NCBI GenBank assembly: GCA_910587625.1
Contig: CAJUMW010000001.1
Span: 1 to 16,575 of the forward strand
Length of the DNA stretch: 16,575 nucleotides
Source: an uncultured Christensenellaceae bacterium
GTDB lineage: Bacteria > Bacillota > Clostridia > Christensenellales > Borkfalkiaceae
Direction of reading: 5' to 3'
The translations under genes and the position numbers were made by a program. This document shows, one piece after another, positions 6,463-15,613 of the stretch; the stretch's first letter is position 1; the number at the start of each line of letters is the position of its first letter. Below the pieces are notes generated by a model. It worked only from the letters and a program-made list of their open reading frames with translations. It ran no database searches and had not been told where the DNA came from.

Positions 6463-9400
6463 ATGGCAAAAACTAAAATTTTGAAACCTGTTGGTTGCAC
6501 GGTGCTTGCCGCTGTATGCATGCTTACCGCTGTAAACGTAGCTACGTTCAGCGCTCATGCTGCGACCGACGGCTATGAGGGTTACGCTTACGAGCTTGAA
6601 ACCAAAAGCCGTCAGGATTCATTGAACAAAGCTAACGAGCTCAGCAAAGAGCTTGCCGGCGAGGGCTTTACCCTTCTTAAAAACGAGGACGGTGTTCTTC
6701 CTTTGGGAAACGGCGCCAAAGTAAGCCTTTTCGGTAAAAACTGGGAAAACCCCGTCTACGGCGGTTCGGGTTCGTCATCGTTCAGCACTGCTTCCGAGGG
6801 CGTTGTATCGGCTTATAAGTCTATGGAAGATGCCGGATTCAAGATTAACCCTTCGCTCAGGGCGTTCTACAAGGACAATGCTCGTTCCGGTAACGGCAGA
6901 CCCAACTATTCCTACGGTACTACCGATATGGCTACGGGCGAAACTCCGATGGCAAGCTATGATAACGAAGCTAAAAAGGATTTTGGCGCATATAAGGACG
7001 CGGCTGTCGTTATGCTTTCGAGAACGGGCGGCGAGGGTTACGACGTAACCCATACATATAATGCCGCTTCTATCGACGGCAGAGCAACGACTGCCGGACA
7101 GCACTACCTTATGCTTGACGACAACGAAAAAGCTCTTATCAACCTTGCAAGGGAAACAGTCGGCGCAAACGGCAAGGTAGTTGTATTGGTAAACTCTTCC
7201 TCACCCCTTGAATTTGCAGACGCAGAATACAGCAAAATAGACTCCATTCTTTGGACGGGACTTCCCGGCACCACCGGTTTTGACGCTCTCGGCAAAATTT
7301 TGAAGGGAGATATCAACCCTTCGGGCAGAACGATAGATACTTGGGGCAAGGATTTCAAGAAGATTCCCGCAGTTCAGAACTTCGGTAACAACGGCGTATC
7401 GGCTAAGTATGAAAACGATAACTCGTCGTCGGGCGCATTAATTTCTCCCGCAGGTAACGCACTGCTTCTTCCCACCGAAGACGACGACGGCAATGTGACT
7501 TACACGGCTCCCGGTAATACGGTAGTTTACGAAGAGGGTATCTATGTAGGCTACAAGTACTATGAAACGAGAGCTTACGAGGAGGATAAAAAGACGGGTG
7601 CAGTTGCCGACAAGTGGTATAACGACAACGTATTGTATCCTTTCGGTTACGGACTTTCCTACACGACTTTCTCGTACAGTGAATTTGCGCTTTCGGGCGA
7701 GATTACCAAGGACGGCACAGTTACTGCAACCGTTAAAGTTACCAACACAGGTAATAAAGCCGGCAAGGAAGTAGTTCAGCTCTATTACTCCGCACCCTAT
7801 ACCGCAGGTAAAATCGAAAAATCGCACGTTGAACTCGGTGATTTTGCTAAGACGGGATTACTTAACGCAGGAGACTCAGAGGTTGTTACGCTCAGCATCC
7901 CCGTAAAATCTATGGCTTCATACGACTGGGACGACGCTAACGGCAACGGCTACAAGTGCTACGAGCTTGACGCAGGCGATTATAACTTCTATGTAGGCGG
8001 CAACTCGCACAGCTGGTATAACAATACTGCAAATAAGGGTAAATTAAATCTTGCCGCAGGTATCACATATGAAATGGATGTCGACGGTAAGGCAGACAAA
8101 AACGACAACCAGTTCGACGACGTATCCAAAGGTATCGAGGGTAGAGGAATTACCGAAATGTCGAGAAACGACTTCGAAGGCACCTTCCCTCAGCCCCTTT
8201 CCGAGGAGGATAGGTCTGTCGGCGTACCTACGTCTAACTATCTTAGAACTCAAAACTGGAACGTAAACACCTTGGCGGATCCCGACGCGTCCGAGTACGA
8301 CAAAGGCAAACCCTGGTACGTAGCTGCCGCAGATATGCCTAAATATGCCGAAAAGGAATTGACGGGTAAAGAAGAGGGAATTATCCGCCTTATGGACCTC
8401 AAAGGTATCGACCCTTGGAATGAGGACGGCACCGAAAACGAACAGTGGAAAAAATTCCTTGACCAGTTTACTCTTAAACAGATGACCGAAATGGTTGAAT
8501 TCGGCAAATTCAGATCTATTGCCATAGATGCGCTCGGTATTCCCGAAGGTATTCACCCCGACGGTCCTTTCGGATTCGTTGGTCAAGAACCCGATCACGG
8601 TTCGGCAAGATGCTACTATGTATCTCCCAACATTGTTGCCGCTACTTTCAATAAAGAGCTTATGGAAAAACAGGGTGCGATGATTGGTGAAGAGGGCGCT
8701 TGGATGGGCTATAACGGACTCTACGGACCCGGCGTAAACATTCACAGAACTCCCTTCTCGGGACGTAACTTCGAGTACTATTCCGAGGACGCATTCCTTA
8801 CCGGCATTACCGCGGCTTACGTTACAAAGGGTATGCAGTCCAAGGGCGTATTCCCCTTCCTTAAACACTTCGCGTTGAACGATCAGGAAACCGACCGTAA
8901 CGGCGTAACTACGTTCGCAACAGAGCAGGCTATGCGTGAAATTTACCTCAAAGCATTCCAGCTTGCTATCGACGTTGATTCGACAAGCAACGTTTGGAGC
9001 GCAGATTACAACGGTCACAAGGGCGCGCTCGGCATAATGTCCGCTTTCAACAGAGTGGGCTATGAATGGGCAGGTTCCAACTACGCTCTCCTTACTACCG
9101 TTCTCAGAGAGGAATGGGGCTTCAAGGGCTTTGTCGTTACCGACTGGTTCAACGGCGGATATATGGATCAGACAAGAATGATTCGTGCAGGAAACGATTT
9201 GTCGCTTGCAATGACTCAGCAGATTACTCCGCTTGTAAATAATAAGGATATCGGTGCTGCAAACGTCTACACGGCTACTACCGTAACCGCACTCAGAAAC
9301 GCAGCTCGCAACATTTCGTATGCAACGCTTTGGTCATGCAATATGTCCAAACTCGTAAACTACACCGATACGGTTGAACTCAACGACAGCTACACGGTAT

Positions 9401-10188
9401 TCAAGGGCAAGGAACTTACGCTTGACTTCGCAAGCGATGTTTATGAAAATCAATTCACAGGTCTTACCTACGAAATTACTCCCAGCGACACGCAGACAAT
9501 TCACCACACAAATCCTCAACCTCTGCCCGCTGATTTACCCAACGGCTATGCTAAAATCAACGGCAGCGTTGCAACAGTAAACATTCCTGCCGACGCTAAA
9601 GTTAACGAAGACGGTACTGCAACTTGGCAGCTTACTGTATCCGTAAAGAACGCTAACGGCAAGTATCTCGGACAGAGCAAGACCGTAACTATCAACTATG
9701 TAAACAAGACGGTAGACGAGCAGGTAAGTGCTCTTACCGAAGCTGTAAACGACTTGGCTTCCAAGCTTGATAAGCTTACTAGCGACCTCGGTACGGCTAA
9801 CGGAACTATAAGCAATTTGCAGACCACAATTAACGGCTTGCAGACGACTATAACAAACTTACAGAACGACATAAAGACGCTTCAGAGCGCAAACACCGAA
9901 GCTAACGGCAAGTTGGCAGAGTTGGAGACGGCTCTCGAAGCAGCTAACACCGCTCTCGAAGCAGCTAAGAAAGAAGCAAGCGACGGCGACGCGGCTCTCA
10001 AGGCAGAACTTGAAGAACTTAAAAAGGCTCTTGAAGAGGCTAACGCTAAAATTGCCGACCTCGAAAAGGCAAGTGCCGAAGGCGGTTGCGGAAGCTCCGT
10101 AGCTCTCGGAAGCACAATGGCTCTTGTTTCGGTTGCTCTTGCCGGTGCAGTTATAATGCTTGTTTTGAAGAAGAGAACCAACAAATAA
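6463..10188 (+). CDS. surface-anchored permuted GH3 beta-glucosidase-like enzyme with coiled-coil stalk
   Basis: 1241 residues with GGAGG at 6452-6456. A signal peptide occupies about 1-33 (cleavage near AHA-AT). The GH3 modules are in swapped order. The alpha/beta sandwich domain comes first (about 60-405), with GGEGYD at 189-194; E191 is a candidate acid/base by analogy. A fibronectin-III-like domain (about 433-512) follows. The TIM-barrel domain comes last (about 665-950), with KH at 801-802 and candidate nucleophile D894 in VVTDW. This order is known from the Ruminococcus albus and Butyrivibrio GH3 enzymes. The C-terminal extension has a beta domain (970-1080), a coiled coil with heptads (about 1083-1205), the motif GGCGSS (1207-1212), a membrane helix (1213-1235) and a KKR tail. 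It likely removes terminal beta-linked sugars at the cell surface; the exact sugar cannot be read. Confidence 0.93.
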   Translation: MAKTKILKPVGCTVLAAVCMLTAVNVATFSAHAATDGYEGYAYELETKSRQDSLNKANELSKELAGEGFTLLKNEDGVLPLGNGAKVSLFGKNWENPVYGGSGSSSFSTASEGVVSAYKSMEDAGFKINPSLRAFYKDNARSGNGRPNYSYGTTDMATGETPMASYDNEAKKDFGAYKDAAVVMLSRTGGEGYDVTHTYNAASIDGRATTAGQHYLMLDDNEKALINLARETVGANGKVVVLVNSSSPLEFADAEYSKIDSILWTGLPGTTGFDALGKILKGDINPSGRTIDTWGKDFKKIPAVQNFGNNGVSAKYENDNSSSGALISPAGNALLLPTEDDDGNVTYTAPGNTVVYEEGIYVGYKYYETRAYEEDKKTGAVADKWYNDNVLYPFGYGLSYTTFSYSEFALSGEITKDGTVTATVKVTNTGNKAGKEVVQLYYSAPYTAGKIEKSHVELGDFAKTGLLNAGDSEVVTLSIPVKSMASYDWDDANGNGYKCYELDAGDYNFYVGGNSHSWYNNTANKGKLNLAAGITYEMDVDGKADKNDNQFDDVSKGIEGRGITEMSRNDFEGTFPQPLSEEDRSVGVPTSNYLRTQNWNVNTLADPDASEYDKGKPWYVAAADMPKYAEKELTGKEEGIIRLMDLKGIDPWNEDGTENEQWKKFLDQFTLKQMTEMVEFGKFRSIAIDALGIPEGIHPDGPFGFVGQEPDHGSARCYYVSPNIVAATFNKELMEKQGAMIGEEGAWMGYNGLYGPGVNIHRTPFSGRNFEYYSEDAFLTGITAAYVTKGMQSKGVFPFLKHFALNDQETDRNGVTTFATEQAMREIYLKAFQLAIDVDSTSNVWSADYNGHKGALGIMSAFNRVGYEWAGSNYALLTTVLREEWGFKGFVVTDWFNGGYMDQTRMIRAGNDLSLAMTQQITPLVNNKDIGAANVYTATTVTALRNAARNISYATLWSCNMSKLVNYTDTVELNDSYTVFKGKELTLDFASDVYENQFTGLTYEITPSDTQTIHHTNPQPLPADLPNGYAKINGSVATVNIPADAKVNEDGTATWQLTVSVKNANGKYLGQSKTVTINYVNKTVDEQVSALTEAVNDLASKLDKLTSDLGTANGTISNLQTTINGLQTTITNLQNDIKTLQSANTEANGKLAELETALEAANTALEAAKKEASDGDAALKAELEELKKALEEANAKIADLEKASAEGGCGSSVALGSTMALVSVALAGAVIMLVLKKRTNK

Positions 10189-10255
10189 TAACCCCAAAAC
10201 TCGGCGAACGGGATTGAATTGAATAAAGCAATTTCGGTCCGTTTACGTCGGGCGG

Positions 10256-10284
10256 TAGCAAAAGCGATTATACCGCTTTTGCTA
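10256..10284 (+). repeat. inverted repeat between the GH3 and lipoprotein genes
   Basis: TAGCAAAAGCG (10256-10266) and CGCTTTTGCTA (10274-10284) form a perfect 11-bp stem with a 7-nt loop. It lies in the 134-nt gap between the first GH3 gene and the lipoprotein gene. What follows is TTCGTTCGTT rather than a T tract, so it is at best a weak terminator. It may instead attenuate read-through or protect the upstream mRNA. Confidence 0.6.
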
Positions 10285-10322
10285 TTCGTTCGTTAAAGAA
10301 GCAAATAAAGGAGTAAAATTTA

Positions 10323-12092
10323 ATGAAATCAAAAACAACTTTGGGCATCAAACTCATTGCGCTTACGCTTGTGTTTGCCCTGCTTGTTCCCTTCATCGCG
10401 GCATGCGGAGGAACAAAAATATCGTATTCGGGCTCGTCGCTTGCAGACGGACAAGTAGGCGTGGAATACACGGCAAGCGTTGCAACGGCAACGGGTGCCG
10501 ACGGTATAACTTATGCGCTTAAAGATGGAGATTCGCTTCCCGCAGGTCTTACCCTTTCGTCTGCCGGCGCAATATCCGGCGTTCCCACGACGGCTGCCGA
10601 CGCTAAATCGTTTACCGTTGTGGCTTCAACCGAGGGAGCAAGCGCGGAAGCAAGTTTTTCAATTAAAATAAAAGAAGCGGATTTTGCATATGAGGGCGGC
10701 ACGGTTTCTACCGTCGTCAATCAAGAGGCAAATCTTTCGGTTGCAACTGCAACGGGTGCAACAGGCGTTACATATACAATTAAATCGGGCAAGCTTCCCG
10801 AAGGGCTTACTTTCAGCAACGGCTTGATAACGGGTACGCCTACGACTGTTTCGACTGCCGAAATAGTAGTTACCGCAACCGCTGGCAACCTTACCCCCAA
10901 GGACGCAACCTGGACGGTTAAAGTTACCTTACCCAGGCTTGAATATTCCGAAGTGGCAACCGAAAACGGTATGTTGGGCGTATATTACACTTCGCTTGTA
11001 AATACCGCGACGGGTTCGGACAATATTAAATATTCGGTTGCGGAGGGAACAACTCTTCCCGAAGGCATTCAGCTTACCGAGGACGGACTTTTATACGGCA
11101 TACCTGCAAAACGCAACAATGCCGAGTTTGGAATTACGGCAAGCGCAGAAGGTTTCGAGCCTGCTACGGCAACCGTAAAAATCAACGTCAGAGCTAAGTT
11201 GGAAGCAGAGGGCAACGGTACAATTTCTTATACGACTCACTCTATGACGGCGGCTATGGAAGACGTGCTCTATGTGGCTCTTTCGGGTGAAAAGAGCGTC
11301 GCTACCGCAACTGCCGATAACTATGCTGTTGTATCGTACAAACTTGCCGAGGGCAGCACGCTTCCCGAAGGCTTGACGTTCTATCCCAACGGCGCAATCT
11401 ACGGTACGCCCACAACGAGAGGTACTTATAAATTTACGGTAGTTGCAAGCGCAGATCTTTGCCAAGACGTTTCGGCGGAATTCTCGTTGAGAGTAAAAGA
11501 GCCCAGCGTTATATACAACAAGTCAATCAAGCTTGAAAAAGCAACGGTAGGCGTTGAATACAGTGCCGACATCGCAACGGCTACGACGCCCAACGGCGCA
11601 AAGGTAACTTATGCAGTGGGAGTAGGTACTGACCTTCCTTTGGGGCTTTCGCTCAGCGCGGACGGTAAAATTACCGGTACGCCCAGACAGTCGGCAAGAC
11701 TTGTCACATTCACGGTAGTGGCTTCCGCAGAAGGATATTCCGACGCAAACTGCACTGTAACAATGCCTGTATCCGATCAGGAAACGGATATTGCAGACGG
11801 CAAAATGGAAATTGAGTATATCGACCTTACCGGTATCAGCGGCGCAGGTTATTCGGGTTCCGCTAAGGAAGAGGCAATGGTTCAAAACGGTGCGAATATC
11901 GGAGCAAGCAACGGCTATTATCTCGCATATACGCACACCGCAAATCTTACCCTCACGTTCAAATTCAAATCGTCCGCGGCTGTTACCAATGCCGAACTTC
12001 ATATAGGCCTCGGCACCGAGCTCGGCAATATAAATCTGACAACCGAACACTTCGGTATTTATGTAAAGTCAACTTCGGTTCGTTCGCATTGA
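10323..12092 (+). CDS. lipoprotein with five Ig-like repeats; C-terminus lost to a frameshift
   Basis: 589 residues before a premature stop, with AAGGAG at 10308-10313. The signal peptide ends in lipobox IAAC, making C28 the lipid-modified residue. Five putative Ig-like (He_PIG type) repeats follow at about 33-117, 118-202, 205-289, 299-392 and 396-483, each with a Y-x-LPxGLxxxxxGxIxGxPT-like core and ending in a beta strand. From about 494 a carbohydrate-binding-like beta sandwich begins (GASNGYYLAYTHTANLTLTF), then the frame ends abruptly in KSTSVRSH. The rest of that domain continues in another frame to 12307. The gene lies between two GH3 genes, so a role in holding or recognising glycan at the surface is plausible. 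The first repeats and lipidation should survive in the truncated product. Confidence 0.88.
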   Translation: MKSKTTLGIKLIALTLVFALLVPFIAACGGTKISYSGSSLADGQVGVEYTASVATATGADGITYALKDGDSLPAGLTLSSAGAISGVPTTAADAKSFTVVASTEGASAEASFSIKIKEADFAYEGGTVSTVVNQEANLSVATATGATGVTYTIKSGKLPEGLTFSNGLITGTPTTVSTAEIVVTATAGNLTPKDATWTVKVTLPRLEYSEVATENGMLGVYYTSLVNTATGSDNIKYSVAEGTTLPEGIQLTEDGLLYGIPAKRNNAEFGITASAEGFEPATATVKINVRAKLEAEGNGTISYTTHSMTAAMEDVLYVALSGEKSVATATADNYAVVSYKLAEGSTLPEGLTFYPNGAIYGTPTTRGTYKFTVVASADLCQDVSAEFSLRVKEPSVIYNKSIKLEKATVGVEYSADIATATTPNGAKVTYAVGVGTDLPLGLSLSADGKITGTPRQSARLVTFTVVASAEGYSDANCTVTMPVSDQETDIADGKMEIEYIDLTGISGAGYSGSAKEEAMVQNGANIGASNGYYLAYTHTANLTLTFKFKSSAAVTNAELHIGLGTELGNINLTTEHFGIYVKSTSVRSH

Positions 12093-12307
12093 AGAGCGAT
12101 AATACAACTAGCGTAACTTCATTTACCGACTACCTCGCAGGTAAAGTTTCGTTAAATGAAGGAGATAACGTAATCCAGCTTGTAGTTAAAGAAAACCTTC
12201 TTCTTAAAAACCAGGCAACAGGCGGACCTTGCATCGACTATGTACAGGTAAATTCAAGCTCCACGCTCAGATGGACGCCTTGCCTCTACAATACAATCGG
12301 TAAATAA
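12068..12307 (+). pseudogene. frameshifted C-terminal part of the Ig-repeat lipoprotein
   Basis: From 12068 the frame one base back encodes VNFGSFALKSDNTTSVTS and continues to a stop at 12305-12307. It contains VSLNEGDNVIQLVV and GGPCIDYVQVNSS, which look like the last strands of a CBM6/CBM35-type beta sandwich whose first half is in the upstream frame. It has no credible Shine-Dalgarno; its first possible start is a TTG at 12089. One missing A in the AAA at 12065-12067 would join the frames as YVKVNFGSF. This may be a true mutation, an assembly error, or, less likely, a programmed -1 shift on A-AAG. Confidence 0.75.
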
Positions 12308-12318
12308 GGAGAAAATTT

Positions 12319-15300
12319 ATGAAAGTGATGAAAATGCTTTGGAAACATTGCAAAGCCTGGATGTTTACAACCGTCATTGTAATGCTCGTTTTAATTGTCG
12401 CTTCGCTTGTAGTTACGCAAAATACGTTCGTCTACGGCACAATTAAAATTTTACTCGGCAGCGAAAGACGAGTGTTGCTTGAAGGTGACGCAAGCAAGTA
12501 CCAATACTATACCGTCGGCAAAGACGGCGAATACGGCTTTAAACAGTTTACTCCCGACGGAGAAATCAAAAGCAAAAGCGACGCGTTGAAGCAAGCCAAC
12601 AGGCTGAATGAAGAAATTGCGTCCGAAGGTTTTGTTCTTCTCAAAAACGAGGACTATAAGGCAGGTTCGCGCGCGTTGCCCATAAGAACGCCTAAATCCG
12701 AAAGCGAAGCGGCTTCTTCCAATCCCAAAATCAGTATTTTCGGCAAAAACTCGACAAACCTTGTTTACGGCGGTTCGGGCTCGGGCGGCGGACTCGGAGA
12801 ATCCGTAACAATCTATCAGGCTCTTTCCGACGCGGGCTTTGACTGCAATCCCAAACTGCGCGACTTCTATAACAGCCGCGCAGCCGGTGACGGCAGATCT
12901 CCCAACCCCGCAATAGGTGACGATACGTTTGGTTTAAAGACGGGTGAAACTCCGCTTGCAAACTATACGCAGGAAGTTAAAAACTCATACAACGACTATA
13001 ATGACGCGGCTATCGTAGTTATTTCCCGTATAGGCGGCGAGGGCTTCGACTTGCCCAGAACTATGCTTACGGGCTCGGGCGGCAGCGTGCTTCCCGGTTC
13101 CGACGCAGGCGACCACTACCTCGAACTCGACAACAACGAAGAGGCGCTCATAAAGGAAGTCGGCTCTAAATTCGACAGAGTTATCTTGGTTGTAAACTGC
13201 GCAACTTCTATGGAACTCGGCTTTATCGAGGACAGCAGCTTCGGTATCGACGCGGCAGTTTGGATCGGTTCTCCCGGCGGCGCAGGTATAAACGCGCTCG
13301 GCAAAATTTTAAACGGCAACGTAAATCCCTCCGGCAGAACGGTGGACACCTATGTCCGCGATTTTACCGCAGACCCTACCTGGCAGAACATAGGTAACAA
13401 CAATGTCGCAGGCAACAACGAATATACCTCCGGCGGCGTGGGACAGGGCTATTACTTTGTCGAGTACGAAGAGGGTATCTATGTCGGATACCGCTATTGG
13501 GAAACTCGCGGCTATATGGAAGCCGAAGATTACAGCAACTTCAAATGGTACGATGAAAACGTAGTTTATCCTTTCGGTTACGGTCTTTCTTACTCGCAGT
13601 TTAGCTGGGAAATTGTGAACAAAGTTCCCGATACAAGCGAAAATCTTACAAAGGACGGAAAAATAAGCGTTACCGTAAGAGTTACCAACAACAGCGATGT
13701 TGCAGGCAAAGACGTTGTTCAGCTCTACTACAATGCCCCTTACAGAATAGGTGCAACGGGTCAGATAGAAACCCCTCACGTTACGCTCGGCGCATATGCT
13801 AAGACTCCGCTTATTCCCGGACGTGAATCGAAGGACGTAACTCTCGAACTCAATGTTGCGGATATGGCTTCGTATGACTATAACGATATCAACGGCAACC
13901 AGAACAAGGGCTACGAGCTCGGCAAAGGCAACTATAAACTATTTATAGGCAAAAATGCTCACGATTGCTGGAGCGATGACGGCAGCAACCTGTCGTTGCG
14001 CTATTTCGTTCCCGAAACATATTGCTATTACACCGAGGGTGACAACAAGGTCGAAAACCGTTTTGACGACGTTAGCTCGCATATCGAACAGTATATGAGC
14101 AGAGAAAACTTCGCTAAAACAATGTCAACAATGCCTACGGCAGAGGACAGAGAAGTCGAAAAGAAGTTCATAAATTCGTTTGCTTACGATCAGGCGGCTT
14201 ATGACGAAGCTTACGGCGCGGCTTATAAAGTTGATAAACTTCCCGTAACGGGCGCTGCGGGCAAAGAGGGGCAGTCGCACCTCTACGACGCAATAGAGTT
14301 TAACGAGGAAACGGGAGAATTAAAGGTTGATTATAACAGCGAAGTATTCCAAAGCCTCCTCGATATGCTTACCGTCGACCAGATGCGCAACCTCATAGGT
14401 ACGGGCGCGTTCAACACGGCGTATATCACTTCTATCGACAAACCCAAGACAACCGACCCCGACGGCCCTGCCGGATTTACAAACTTTATGGGTGACCCCA
14501 CGGTTTATGACACCTGCTTCTATTGTTCGGAATGCGTTATCGGCGCAACCTTCAACAGAGATCTCGCTTACGATATGGGCGTTATGGTGGGTATCGAGGG
14601 AATTTTCGGCAACGTCAAGGGTGACGGCGTTCCCTACTCCGGTTGGTATGCTCCCGCAGTAAACATTCACCGTTCGCAGTTCGGCGGACGTAACTGGGAA
14701 TATTATTCCGAGGATCCCATTTTAAGCGGTAAAATGGGCGCAAGCGTCGTTCAGGGCGCAATGTCAAAGGGCGTCTATACTTACGTCAAGCACTTTGCCG
14801 TCAACGACCAGGAAACAAACCGCGACAGTAACGGTTTGGTTGTTTGGCTCAATGAGCAGGCGTTGCGTGAAATCTACCTCAAACCCTTCGAAATTATCGT
14901 AAAAGAGGGCGGCGCAACCGCTATTATGTCCTCCTTCAACCGTATCGGTCAGGTATGGGCAGGCGGCAGCTACGAGCTTCTTACAGAGGTGTTGAGAGGA
15001 GAATGGGGCTTCAAGGGAATGGTTATTACCGACTACAATTTGCAGTATGACGGCTATATGCGCGTAGAGCAGATGATAAGGGCAGGCGGGGATTTGAACC
15101 TTGTACAGGGCGGCTTGCCTGATTGCGATCCCAATAACGCAACCGAAGTAAATCTTCTTCGTCGCGCAACGCACAACATTCTCTATACCGTTGCGGGCTC
15201 AAATGCAATGAACGGCATGGGTGAAGGCAACGTTTGGGGATATGCAATGCCCACTTGGGTCATGATTCTCATAATCGTTGACTGTCTTGTTGCTGTCGGA

Positions 15301-15444
15301 TTCGGAGTTTGGGGCTTCTTTGCAATACGCAGGGCAATTAAAAAGACCAAAGCCGAAGAGGAAGGTTCGGGCGGTTCGGATGATTCTGACGGCCCCGTAA
15401 TTCCCGAAGGCAATGCGGCTGCCGAAGGCGCAGACATAGGTTAA
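12319..15444 (+). CDS. permuted GH3 beta-glucosidase-like enzyme with membrane anchors at both ends
   Basis: 1041 residues. The Shine-Dalgarno AAGGAG (12306-12311) overlaps the stop of the preceding frame, 7 nt before ATG, indicating one operon. A membrane helix at about 13-33 follows a basic start, so the body should be outside. The sandwich domain comes first (about 90-430), with GGEGFD at 239-244 (E241, candidate acid/base). A fibronectin-III-like domain lies at about 462-548, and the TIM-barrel domain at about 678-955, with K824-H825, DQE (830-832) and candidate nucleophile D905 in VITDY. A second membrane helix (about 980-1004), a basic stretch RRAIKKTK and an acidic, Gly/Ser-rich cytoplasmic tail end the protein. 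It is a paralogue of the enzyme at 6463-10188, sharing YGGSGS and YPFGYGLSY blocks, but lacks the coiled-coil stalk. Sugar specificity is not readable. Confidence 0.93.
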   Translation: MKVMKMLWKHCKAWMFTTVIVMLVLIVASLVVTQNTFVYGTIKILLGSERRVLLEGDASKYQYYTVGKDGEYGFKQFTPDGEIKSKSDALKQANRLNEEIASEGFVLLKNEDYKAGSRALPIRTPKSESEAASSNPKISIFGKNSTNLVYGGSGSGGGLGESVTIYQALSDAGFDCNPKLRDFYNSRAAGDGRSPNPAIGDDTFGLKTGETPLANYTQEVKNSYNDYNDAAIVVISRIGGEGFDLPRTMLTGSGGSVLPGSDAGDHYLELDNNEEALIKEVGSKFDRVILVVNCATSMELGFIEDSSFGIDAAVWIGSPGGAGINALGKILNGNVNPSGRTVDTYVRDFTADPTWQNIGNNNVAGNNEYTSGGVGQGYYFVEYEEGIYVGYRYWETRGYMEAEDYSNFKWYDENVVYPFGYGLSYSQFSWEIVNKVPDTSENLTKDGKISVTVRVTNNSDVAGKDVVQLYYNAPYRIGATGQIETPHVTLGAYAKTPLIPGRESKDVTLELNVADMASYDYNDINGNQNKGYELGKGNYKLFIGKNAHDCWSDDGSNLSLRYFVPETYCYYTEGDNKVENRFDDVSSHIEQYMSRENFAKTMSTMPTAEDREVEKKFINSFAYDQAAYDEAYGAAYKVDKLPVTGAAGKEGQSHLYDAIEFNEETGELKVDYNSEVFQSLLDMLTVDQMRNLIGTGAFNTAYITSIDKPKTTDPDGPAGFTNFMGDPTVYDTCFYCSECVIGATFNRDLAYDMGVMVGIEGIFGNVKGDGVPYSGWYAPAVNIHRSQFGGRNWEYYSEDPILSGKMGASVVQGAMSKGVYTYVKHFAVNDQETNRDSNGLVVWLNEQALREIYLKPFEIIVKEGGATAIMSSFNRIGQVWAGGSYELLTEVLRGEWGFKGMVITDYNLQYDGYMRVEQMIRAGGDLNLVQGGLPDCDPNNATEVNLLRRATHNILYTVAGSNAMNGMGEGNVWGYAMPTWVMILIIVDCLVAVGFGVWGFFAIRRAIKKTKAEEEGSGGSDDSDGPVIPEGNAAAEGADIG

Positions 15445-15462
15445 GCTTTAATTTAGCTTTAT

Positions 15463-15485
15463 GCATATATGTAAATCGTATATGC
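15463..15485 (+). repeat. small AT-rich inverted repeat after the GH3 operon
   Basis: GCATATATG (15463-15471) pairs with CGTATATGC (15477-15485) with one wobble and a 5-nt loop. It lies between the last stop codon and the main terminator and has no T tract of its own. It may simply be part of the 3' end structure of the mRNA. Confidence 0.35.
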
Positions 15486-15497
15486 TTCCTCCTCCTT

Positions 15498-15532
15498 AAA
15501 AGAGGCGGCTTTTGCCGCCTCTTTTATTTTTT
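15498..15532 (+). terminator. intrinsic terminator of the GH3 operon
   Basis: A perfect 12-bp stem, AAAAGAGGCGGC (15498-15509) with GCCGCCTCTTTT (15514-15525), has a TTTT loop and is followed by ATTTTTT. It is 54 nt after the last GH3 stop codon and looks like a strong end to the operon. Confidence 0.95.
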
Positions 15533-15613
15533 AAATTCGCCTAAAACCAAGGCATATATCGGGGGCAATCGGCTTTTTACGCAAATTGCGGCGCGTATTT
15601 TGAAAATTAGGTA

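Noticed and set aside
8044..9018. A 324-codon open frame on the minus strand inside the first GH3 gene
   Set aside because: It lies wholly opposite a well-supported GH3 coding region covering the catalytic TIM barrel, its translation resembles no family I know, and it has no ribosome binding site context. It is a shadow of codon bias.
9709..10080. Repetitive DNA considered as a possible CRISPR or tandem repeat array
   Set aside because: The repetition follows 7-residue coiled-coil heptads within an open frame, and the DNA units vary; there are no unique spacers of fixed length.
11523..12050. Minus-strand open frame opposite the Ig-repeat lipoprotein
   Set aside because: The plus strand encodes clear Ig-like repeats and a beta sandwich here; the antisense translation is Cys-rich and shows no domain pattern.
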